Below, one piece after another: positions 8,563 to 14,653 of a stretch of DNA of 29,045 nt. This stretch comes from Rickettsia typhi (GTDB lineage Bacteria; Pseudomonadota; Alphaproteobacteria; Rickettsiales; UBA1997). A model generated the notes under the pieces. The model did not search any database. It saw only the letters and a program-made list of their open reading frames with translations, and was not told where the DNA came from. Position 1 is the first letter of the stretch; each line of letters begins with the position of its first letter. The stretch lies in the NCBI GenBank assembly GCA_945874115.1, contig CAMCFD010000008.1, forward strand, positions 1 through 29,045, read 5' to 3'. Position numbers and translations under genes: made by a program.

Positions 8563-8590
8563 TTTTATCAGATATATAATCTTGATAAAA
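8563..8590. promoter_or_regulatory. Perfect 8+8 dyad around a TATAAT, putative operator
   Basis: The inverted repeat TTTTATCA (8563-8570) / TGATAAAA (8583-8590) has a 12-nt spacer containing TATAAT (8575-8580). It lies between the divergent ilvC and prepilin genes. A dimeric regulator bound here would cover a -10 element. No good -35 accompanies this TATAAT on the + strand, and the regulator is unknown. Confidence 0.45.
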
Positions 8591-8722
8591 ACTTCCCAAA
8601 AAATTAGGGCAAAAACCAAGGTTTTACATAATTAAATTAAACGACTAGCGTTGGTTAGCTCGAAAATTTTAGATTATTTTTAAGTTAAGGTCAAGAAAAT
8701 AATTACAAATTCAAACAAATAG

Positions 8723-9646
8723 ATGAAAAATTTAAAAAACAAAAAAGCATTTTCGCTAATCGAATTATCGATAGTTTTACTAATTATCGGTATAATCGTC
8801 GCCGGAATCACGCAATCAAGTCGCTTGATCAAGCAATTTCGCTTAAGTTCGGCGCGTGCCCAAACCGAAAGCGCACCAGTTAATTCAATCAAAGGCCTAG
8901 TTGTATGGTTTGAAGCCACATCAGAAAAAAGCTTTCTTGAAGCAGAAACTGAAGATCACGATCTAGTTGCTGACGCTCCCGGAATTTCAATTTGGTACGA
9001 CATCAACCAAACAGACGGCACTAAGCGCAACGCCGATCAAAGCACAGCACTAGATCGTAGACCATTTTATTATGCAAGCTGTATCAACGGCCTTCCTTGC
9101 GTCAGATTTACCCCTACTACTGGCGTAGAAGATTATATGGAGTTCGATGGCTCTGCTATTGCTGGCGGCGATTACACAATTTTCGCAGTTGAACAAAGAC
9201 GCACGGGCACTGCTCGCTATTTCTTAGGAAGAAACGCTATATCTTCTTCAAATGCTGCTATCTCTCTTGGCTATAACGGAAGCGCGATTTTACTATATTC
9301 TCAAGGAAGCTCTTCCAACTATTACACAGTGGCGATTCCGACTTATACAACACCTTCTGCATCGCTTCACACTTTTGTCAACGCTTACGCAACCTCTGCC
9401 GAAGTTGAGCCAATTTATCACTACCTAAACGGTGGCACAGCGTCAGCATTCGTCGACACCGGAACTCCGGCCTACACTTCGCTTACTGGCTTTAACAATG
9501 CGGCCCTAGGCGTTCACATTGAAGGCACCAGTACTTATTATTATAATGGCGATATTGGCGAAATAATTATTTATAACCGCGCCCTTAAAGCTGAAGAAAG
9601 AATCGCGGTCGAGACTTACTTGAAAAAGAAATGGGGTATTAATTAA
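8723..9646 (+). CDS. Prepilin-like protein with C-terminal LamG-type domain (copy 1)
   Basis: 307 residues. Type IV pilin-like N-terminus: short basic leader MKNLKNKKA, then FSLIELSIVLLIIG with Glu at position +5 of the mature protein (residue 14). Cleavage by prepilin peptidase and N-methylation are expected after Ala9; the usual residue at -1 is Gly, so this is a variant site. After the hydrophobic helix (10-30) comes a concanavalin/LamG-like domain (about 55-307) ending GDIGEIIIYNRAL...VETYLKKKWGI, typical of that fold. Cys120 and Cys126 (CINGLPC) could form a disulfide. It is probably a minor pilin, pseudopilin or surface adhesin exported by a type II/IV machine encoded elsewhere. It is paralogous to the next gene. 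Confidence 0.88.
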   Translation: MKNLKNKKAFSLIELSIVLLIIGIIVAGITQSSRLIKQFRLSSARAQTESAPVNSIKGLVVWFEATSEKSFLEAETEDHDLVADAPGISIWYDINQTDGTKRNADQSTALDRRPFYYASCINGLPCVRFTPTTGVEDYMEFDGSAIAGGDYTIFAVEQRRTGTARYFLGRNAISSSNAAISLGYNGSAILLYSQGSSSNYYTVAIPTYTTPSASLHTFVNAYATSAEVEPIYHYLNGGTASAFVDTGTPAYTSLTGFNNAALGVHIEGTSTYYYNGDIGEIIIYNRALKAEERIAVETYLKKKWGIN

Positions 9647-9649
9647 TTC

Positions 9650-9681
9650 TTAAGGGCAAGCCAAATTTGCCCTTAATTTTT
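9650..9681 (+). terminator. Rho-independent terminator between the two prepilin genes
   Basis: A perfect 10-bp stem TTAAGGGCAA (9650-9659) / TTGCCCTTAA (9667-9676) with a 7-nt loop is followed by TTTTT. It begins 3 nt after the copy 1 stop and ends only 10 nt before the copy 2 ATG, leaving no room for a separate promoter between them. Confidence 0.85.
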
Positions 9682-9691
9682 CACCAAAAAC

Positions 9692-10627
9692 ATGAAGCCA
9701 AATAATGCGAGATCAAATCAACGCAGGGCCTTCTCATTTATCGAAGTTTCAGTTATAACTTTAATTATCGCAATCGCGATTGGCGCAATTTCGGCCTCAT
9801 ATCACATAGTCAAAGTCGCAAGAATTTCAAGCGCACAAAAACAAACCGCAAATTCGGTCGTAAAACAAATGGATGGCGTGTTTCTTTGGCTTGAAACAAC
9901 GCTTGAGGAAAGCTTTATTGAAAACGAAGCGCAAGATTTTCAAACTCAAGAAAATGACGGAATTTCAGTTTGGTATGACTTAAATCCAAGCCCGCAAAAA
10001 CGCCGAAATTCAACATCTTTATCAAGCGCCAATAATCCAAAATATTACACGAATTGCATAAATTCAATGCCCTGCTTGAAGTTTGACGGGGTCAATGATT
10101 ACTTCACTTTCGACGCCTCAGAATTAGTAAACACCGATTACGCTATTTTCATTGTTGAACAGCGCCGCAAATCAGGCACCAACCCAATAATCGGACATTT
10201 AAACTCACCAACAAGCAACGCCTCAATCGAAGCTGGATATGGCACGAGCAACAAATTATTTTTATCGCAAGGCACTAATTTCGCAAACGCTTATCAATTT
10301 ACAAACGCCGCAATCACTTCGTATGAAAGCCCTCAAGCGCGACTTCATAGTTTTATCAATTCGTCAAGAACAGCGGGAACGCAAAAAGTTGAACATCACC
10401 TAAACGCTTCAAACACCGAAACGCCAAAAAGCTTTACTGCAGAACTTGATGACATTGCGACTTATAGCGATGCTCGAATCGGAGTCAATAATGACGGCAC
10501 TTCAACCACTTATTTTGAAGGCGATATTGGTGAAATTATAATTTTTAACAAAGCCCTAAGCAAGCAAGAAAGGCAGTCAGTTGAAAATTATTTGCTGAAA
10601 AAATGGCACATTTCAAAACTTGAATAA
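9692..10627 (+). CDS. Prepilin-like protein with C-terminal LamG-type domain (copy 2)
   Basis: 311 residues, a diverged paralogue of the preceding gene with the same architecture. The leader is MKPNNARSNQRRA, followed by FSFIEVSVITLIIAIAIG with Glu +5 at residue 18 and again Ala instead of Gly at -1. The extracellular part keeps ISVWYDLN, the CX5C loop (Cys122, Cys128; CINSMPC), YAIFIVEQRRK and the end motif GDIGEIIIFNKAL...VENYLLKKWHI. Its stop codon (10625-10627) abuts the ATG of the methyltransferase gene, so the two are probably translationally coupled. No promoter is visible after the terminator just upstream; expression may need read-through or a promoter inside copy 1. Confidence 0.88.
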   Translation: MKPNNARSNQRRAFSFIEVSVITLIIAIAIGAISASYHIVKVARISSAQKQTANSVVKQMDGVFLWLETTLEESFIENEAQDFQTQENDGISVWYDLNPSPQKRRNSTSLSSANNPKYYTNCINSMPCLKFDGVNDYFTFDASELVNTDYAIFIVEQRRKSGTNPIIGHLNSPTSNASIEAGYGTSNKLFLSQGTNFANAYQFTNAAITSYESPQARLHSFINSSRTAGTQKVEHHLNASNTETPKSFTAELDDIATYSDARIGVNNDGTSTTYFEGDIGEIIIFNKALSKQERQSVENYLLKKWHISKLE

Positions 10628-11695
10628 ATGTCAAAAATAAACTCGCTAATCAAGGCAAATGGCGCCATCACAATCGCAGACTTCATGCAAGAAGCCATGT
10701 TTAACGAAAAAACTGGCTATTATCGCACGAAAGAACCAATTGGCGCAAGAGCCGACTTTATCACCGCACCCGAAATCTCTTCGGTTTTTGGCGAATTAAT
10801 CGCCGCTTATTTTTTATCGTTCATCTTAAAAAGCGACAAAGAAATTTCTTTCGTTGAAATGGGTGCCGGCCTTGGAACGCTTTATTCTGACGCATTATCA
10901 ACTTTCGCAAAAATCGCCACTAAACTCGAGAAACTCGATGAAATTAAGCGACGCATAAATTTTAACATTGTTGAAATCAGCGAAAAATTAACCAAAGTTC
11001 AACAAGAAAAATTGGCGCAATCGGGCTTTAAAATCAATTGGTTCAAAAATTTTGAAGATTTCATCGCCACCAACCAAAATCGTCAAATTTATTTTTTAGC
11101 AAACGAACTTTTCGATTGCTTCCAAATCCACCAATTTGCTCGCACAAATAACAAATGGCAAGAAGTTTTGGTCGGCTTAAAAAACAAAGAACTCTGTTTA
11201 ACTCTTGAAAATTTTAGTCAAGAAAAACATGTTTTGATCAATAAAATAGCGCTTGAAAACAATATTTCTCAAAACCAAGAAGATATAATTTTTGAACATA
11301 GTTTTGCCGCTCTAAATTTTATGGAAAAACTGAGCAAAACCCTAAAATCACAAGGCGGAATAGCTTTAATAATAGATTATGGCTATGAAAATCCTCCACT
11401 AAAAAGCACTTTGCAAGCACTTAAAAATCACCAAGGAAAAAATATTCTGGAAGATGTCGGAAACTGTGATTTAACTGCTCTCGTAAACTTTAAAGCGCTT
11501 CAAAAAACAGCGCAAAAATATAATCTACAGACTTCACTTGTAAGCCAAAAAGAATTTTTGACATCGCTTGGAATTCAAGAAAGACAAGGCTCAAACACAA
11601 ATCCCAACGTAAATTCAGCAATCAACCGCTTAATTGGCGAAGATCAAATGGGAGAATTGTTTAAATGCTTGATTTTGTGGGAAAATGAATTATAA
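10628..11695 (+). CDS. MidA/NDUFAF7-family SAM-dependent methyltransferase (DUF185)
   Basis: 355 residues of the DUF185 family. The eukaryotic member NDUFAF7 (MidA) methylates an arginine of a complex I subunit, and bacterial members are presumed protein methyltransferases. The N-terminus has the family pattern ITIADFMQEAMFNEKTGYY, then ADFITAPEISSVFGELIA. The SAM-binding motif is FVEMGAGLGTLYSDAL (about 75-90), followed by YFLANELFDCFQIHQF and LIIDYGYE. It starts directly on the stop codon of prepilin copy 2, with no Shine-Dalgarno. Proximity to the prepilin genes may be only operon packing; no nuo genes are in the window. Confidence 0.9.
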   Translation: MSKINSLIKANGAITIADFMQEAMFNEKTGYYRTKEPIGARADFITAPEISSVFGELIAAYFLSFILKSDKEISFVEMGAGLGTLYSDALSTFAKIATKLEKLDEIKRRINFNIVEISEKLTKVQQEKLAQSGFKINWFKNFEDFIATNQNRQIYFLANELFDCFQIHQFARTNNKWQEVLVGLKNKELCLTLENFSQEKHVLINKIALENNISQNQEDIIFEHSFAALNFMEKLSKTLKSQGGIALIIDYGYENPPLKSTLQALKNHQGKNILEDVGNCDLTALVNFKALQKTAQKYNLQTSLVSQKEFLTSLGIQERQGSNTNPNVNSAINRLIGEDQMGELFKCLILWENEL

Positions 11696-11738
11696 TTGAA
11701 TTTATTAGAAATAGTCCTAAATTCACTAATTTTAAAAA

Positions 11739-12743
11739 ATGAAGCAAGAATTATCAAAGCCAGAGAAAAATATTATTTCGCTCGAAAATTTCGCCTATAA
11801 TATTGGCACAAAACATAATTGGGAAGTTGAAGAAGTCGTTGAGCTTCTAGGTCTACCCTTTAACGATTTGGTTTTTAAAGCCGCTGAAGTTCATCGTCAA
11901 AATCACGATTCAAACAAAGTTCAAATTAGCACACTTCTTAGCATAAAAACCGGATCTTGCCCCGAAAACTGTAAATATTGCCCACAATCAGCACATTACA
12001 ACACCGGCCTAGAAAAACAAGGCTTGATGGAAATTGACAAAATTCTCGATGCCGCAAACGCCGCCAAGCAAGCGGGCGCGTCACGTTTTTGCATGGGCGC
12101 TGCTTGGCGAAATTTGCACGATCGCGACGTTGACACAATTTGCAAAATCGTCGATGAAGTCAAGAAAACCGGCCTCGAAACCTGCATGACACTCGGAATG
12201 TTGACTAAAACTCAAAGCGATAAATTGAAAGATTCTGGCCTTGATTATTATAATCACAACATCGATTCAAGCGAAGAATTTTACTCCGAAATTATTTCTA
12301 CGAGAAATTTTCAAGACCGATTAAATACGCTGCAAAATGTACGCGAATCAGGCTTAAATGTTTGCTCAGGAGGAATTGTCGGAATGGGTGAAACGCGACA
12401 AGACCGCGCGAAAATGCTCATTATTTTGGCGAATTTGCCAAAACATCCAGAATCTGTTCCAATCAACATGTTGGTGAAAGTTAAAGGCACACCGCTTGAA
12501 AACGTTGAGGCTCTAGACCAATTCGAATTTATCAGAACCATCGCTTTGGCACGAATCATGATGCCAAAATCTGCAGTGCGCTTGTCTGCTGGTCGCGAAG
12601 AAATGAACGAACAAACTCAAGCTTTGGCTTTTTTAGCGGGCGCCAATTCGATTTTTTATGGCGAAAAATTGCTTACAACACAAAACCCCGAGATTGAAAA
12701 AGACCAAAAACTTTTCGCAAAATTAGGAATTACTGGCGCTTAA
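11739..12743 (+). CDS. bioB: Biotin synthase (radical SAM)
   Basis: Inserts sulfur into dethiobiotin to form biotin, the cofactor of acyl-CoA carboxylases such as the one containing PccB. 334 residues. The radical-SAM cluster ligands are Cys74, Cys78 and Cys81 in SCPENCKYCPQ. The auxiliary [2Fe-2S] ligands are all present: Cys118 (RFCMGAAWR), Cys149 (ETCMTLGML), Cys209 (NVCSGGIVGMGET) and Arg281 (AVRLSAGREEM). Every ligand is offset by 21 from the E. coli enzyme. About 20 residues precede the usual start; the ATG at 11739 follows TTTTAAAAA. bioF lies 15 kb away, and bioA, bioD, bioC and bioH are not in the window. Confidence 0.97.
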   Translation: MKQELSKPEKNIISLENFAYNIGTKHNWEVEEVVELLGLPFNDLVFKAAEVHRQNHDSNKVQISTLLSIKTGSCPENCKYCPQSAHYNTGLEKQGLMEIDKILDAANAAKQAGASRFCMGAAWRNLHDRDVDTICKIVDEVKKTGLETCMTLGMLTKTQSDKLKDSGLDYYNHNIDSSEEFYSEIISTRNFQDRLNTLQNVRESGLNVCSGGIVGMGETRQDRAKMLIILANLPKHPESVPINMLVKVKGTPLENVEALDQFEFIRTIALARIMMPKSAVRLSAGREEMNEQTQALAFLAGANSIFYGEKLLTTQNPEIEKDQKLFAKLGITGA

Positions 12744-12757
12744 TTAAAATAAATCAT

Positions 12758-13126
12758 ATGCTAAAGCTTTTTTTCTCTCTTGAAGGCTGTATAAACAAAA
12801 AATCTTACATCTTATCAATTGGCCTATTATTCGCCATTTTAATCACGATTTCCATTGCTTCCGCAAAACTTGATCCTGAACAAAAACATTTAGCACAACT
12901 TGGATTTGCAGGAATGGCAATTGCGTTTTCCGCCATACTACTTACGGCACAAAGACTTCGCGACATAGGACGAAGCGCGTGGTGGCTTACAGCAATTCTT
13001 GGCGCGCTTACAATCTGCGCCTCTAGCGCAATCTTGCTAGTCCTGTGCTTCGGCGGCATTTTATTATATTTAGCCCTAGCTCCAAGTAAAATAGAAAACA
13101 ACAAATATCGCAACAACATCTCTTAA
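12758..13126 (+). CDS. DUF805 family inner-membrane protein
   Basis: 122-residue integral membrane protein of unknown function. It has the DUF805 signature: an N-terminal FFSLEGCINKKSYI segment, a first membrane helix (about 17-36), a second (about 48-66) and the diagnostic QRLRDIGRSAWWL (about 67-79), followed by two hydrophobic stretches to residue 110. The usual wording of the first motif is F-x-GR-x-(N/S)R; here CINKK replaces it, a mild divergence. It starts 14 nt after bioB and is probably in the same transcript. Confidence 0.82.
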   Translation: MLKLFFSLEGCINKKSYILSIGLLFAILITISIASAKLDPEQKHLAQLGFAGMAIAFSAILLTAQRLRDIGRSAWWLTAILGALTICASSAILLVLCFGGILLYLALAPSKIENNKYRNNIS

Positions 13127-13150
13127 ACATTAACTTAACAAAATCATTTT

Positions 13151-13615
13151 ATGTCAAAAATTGAAGAAAAACTAAAATCACTCAATATCGTTGTGCCACA
13201 AGCGTTGGCACCAGTTGCTAATTATGTCGGATTCGTAAAATCTGGCAATCAAGTTATCATTTCAGGGCAATTGCCGGCCGAAAATGGCCAAATGAAATAT
13301 GTCGGAAAAGTTGGCTCACAAATCAGCGCCGATGACGCTAAAAAAGCGGCTCGCCTTTGCGCCATCAACATTTTGGCTCAACTAAAATCAGCTTGCGACG
13401 GAAATTTAGATCGCGTCAAGAAATGCGTAAAACTCGGCATTTTCGTTAATGGCGACGCCGATTTCACCGCTCACCCCGCTGTTGCTAATGGCGCATCTGA
13501 CTTAATCGTCGAAGTTTTTGGTGAAGCCGGAAAACACGCTCGCGCCGCAGTCGGCTCAGGCTCTCTGCCCCTTGGCGTTTCTGTTGAAATTGACGCAATT
13601 TTTGAAATCGAATAA
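13151..13615 (+). CDS. Rid (YjgF/YER057c/UK114) family protein
   Basis: 154 residues. Rid proteins are trimeric; the RidA branch hydrolyses reactive enamine/imine intermediates from PLP enzymes. Family elements are QVIISGQLPAENGQM near the N-terminus, AARLCAINILAQLKSACDGNLDRVKKCVKLGIFV in the middle, and HARAAVGSGSLPLGVSVEIDAIFEI at the C-terminus, with the Arg that binds the substrate carboxylate. Length and the extended GKVGSQIS region match the longer alphaproteobacterial subgroup rather than E. coli RidA (128 residues), so deaminase activity is likely but not certain. It is the last gene of the +-strand run that starts with the prepilins. Confidence 0.9.
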   Translation: MSKIEEKLKSLNIVVPQALAPVANYVGFVKSGNQVIISGQLPAENGQMKYVGKVGSQISADDAKKAARLCAINILAQLKSACDGNLDRVKKCVKLGIFVNGDADFTAHPAVANGASDLIVEVFGEAGKHARAAVGSGSLPLGVSVEIDAIFEIE

Positions 13616-13643
13616 AAAATTTTAAGCTAAAAAACAAAACCAC

Positions 13644-13683
13644 ACCAAGCTTTCGCGCAAAAATTAACCGCCGAAAGCTTGGT
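13644..13683. repeat. Perfect 12-bp inverted repeat after the Rid gene
   Basis: ACCAAGCTTTCG (13644-13655) pairs with CGAAAGCTTGGT (13672-13683) across a 16-nt loop, 29 nt after the Rid stop. No T tract follows on the + strand; on the minus strand a T-rich run does follow. It may be a terminator of non-standard form or the 3' end structure of the upstream mRNA. Confidence 0.55.
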
Positions 13684-13732
13684 TGAAGTCTATACCAAAA
13701 ATTTCTAGCACTGGTTGAATAATTTTAGCATC

Positions 13733-13761
13733 TTGACTTATATTGTTTATTAAGTTATAAT
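13733..13761 (+). promoter_or_regulatory. Strong sigma70-type promoter upstream of tRNA-His
   Basis: TTGACT (13733-13738), exactly 17 nt, then a perfect TATAAT (13756-13761). Transcription would start near 13768, giving a leader of about 105 nt before the tRNA. The leader contains an 11-bp AT-only inverted repeat (13804-13814 / 13821-13831, 6-nt loop). Confidence 0.75.
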
Positions 13762-13803
13762 TTTGTTCAAATATAAGACTTATTTCGTAAGTTTTTACAA
13801 TGA

Positions 13804-13831
13804 TTATTTATAAACTGATTTTTATAAATAA
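13804..13831 (+). repeat. AT-only 11-bp inverted repeat in the tRNA-His leader
   Basis: TTATTTATAAA (13804-13814) and TTTATAAATAA (13821-13831) pair perfectly around the 6-nt loop CTGATT. It lies between the promoter and the tRNA and is not followed by a T tract, so a role in processing of the precursor is possible. Confidence 0.5.
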
Positions 13832-13871
13832 GAATTTCTTAAAAAAGTGTAAACATTTTTTTTAAGTTCGT

Positions 13872-13949
13872 GGCAGGCGTAGCTCAGTTGGTTAGAGCAT
13901 CGGTTTGTGGTACCGAGGGTCGCGGGTTCGAATCCCGTCGCTTGCCCCA
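13872..13949 (+). tRNA. tRNA-His (GTG)
   Basis: Full cloverleaf. The acceptor stem is GCAGGCG (13873-13879) with CGCTTGC (13939-13945), then T8, A9, a D arm GCTC...GAGC, and an anticodon stem TCGGT/ACCGA enclosing loop TTGTGGT with anticodon GTG. The T arm GCGGG/CCCGT carries TTCGAATC, and CCA is encoded. The discriminator base is C73 (13946), and a G lies at -1 (13872). This is the G-1:C73 pair that marks bacterial tRNA-His. Several alphaproteobacterial orders have lost that pair, so its presence is informative for placement. Confidence 0.96.
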
Positions 13950-13974
13950 CTTGTTAACTTGACTAAAAAACTCG

Positions 13975-14646
13975 ATGGATATCATATTTTTTGCCGCAAT
14001 CGCAATCTTCATTTTCTTCAAACTTAGAGAACAGCTGGGAAAAATTTCTGACGAAGAAAAAGAGCAAATCGCCGAAAAGATCAAGCAAAAACAAGAAAAA
14101 ATCTCTCAATTGCAAAATCAAGTTGAGCAAAAAATTCAAACCACTATTCAAAGCGAAATATCGCAAACTATTAAAGACGATAAATCTCTACAATCTCTAG
14201 ACGAAAAAACCAAAAATACTTTGGAAGAAATTTTCGTAAAATGCCAAATTTCCTCCGACTTTTTCATCAATGGCGCCAAATCTTGTTTCGAAATGATTCT
14301 CAAAGCTTTTTCAAGCAACGATAATGCTACATTAAAACTTCTTCTCAGCGAAAAAATTCTTCAAGGTTTTGAACAATCAATTAGCGACAGACAAGCTCAA
14401 GGAAAAACCTTGAATACAAATTTAATTTCAATTGACAAAGCTGAAATTTTATCAGCTTCAATCTTAGAAAACAAAGCTTTCATCACGGTTAAGTTTATCT
14501 CGAAACAAATCAATTATATCACCAATCAAGCTGGTGAAATAACTGAAGGAAAGAAAGACGAAATATCAGAATTAAGCGACATTTGGACATTTAAAAAAGA
14601 CCTAAATGACACAAATCCAAACTGGAAAATTTCAACAACAGGATAA
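13975..14646 (+). CDS. Tim44/TimA-like membrane-anchored protein
   Basis: 223 residues, homologous to the C-terminal domain of mitochondrial Tim44; bacterial TimA is membrane-associated with no settled function. A single N-terminal membrane helix (about 2-16) is followed by a charged Glu/Lys/Gln coiled-coil stretch (24-60). The Tim44-like domain runs from about residue 95 to the end: FFINGAKSCFEMILKAFSSND, LKLLLSEKILQGFEQSISDRQ, FITVKFISKQINYI and the end block DIWTFKKDLNDTNPNWKI. It starts 25 nt after the tRNA-His CCA and its stop is 7 nt before the acnA start, so cotranscription with acnA is likely. Confidence 0.88.
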   Translation: MDIIFFAAIAIFIFFKLREQLGKISDEEKEQIAEKIKQKQEKISQLQNQVEQKIQTTIQSEISQTIKDDKSLQSLDEKTKNTLEEIFVKCQISSDFFINGAKSCFEMILKAFSSNDNATLKLLLSEKILQGFEQSISDRQAQGKTLNTNLISIDKAEILSASILENKAFITVKFISKQINYITNQAGEITEGKKDEISELSDIWTFKKDLNDTNPNWKISTTG

Positions 14647-14653
14647 TCAAAAT

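Noticed and set aside
14606..14653. Upstream start for acnA adding 16 residues
   Set aside because: It would overlap the TimA-like gene and the added residues do not resemble aconitase; the ATG at 14654 gives the normal N-terminus.
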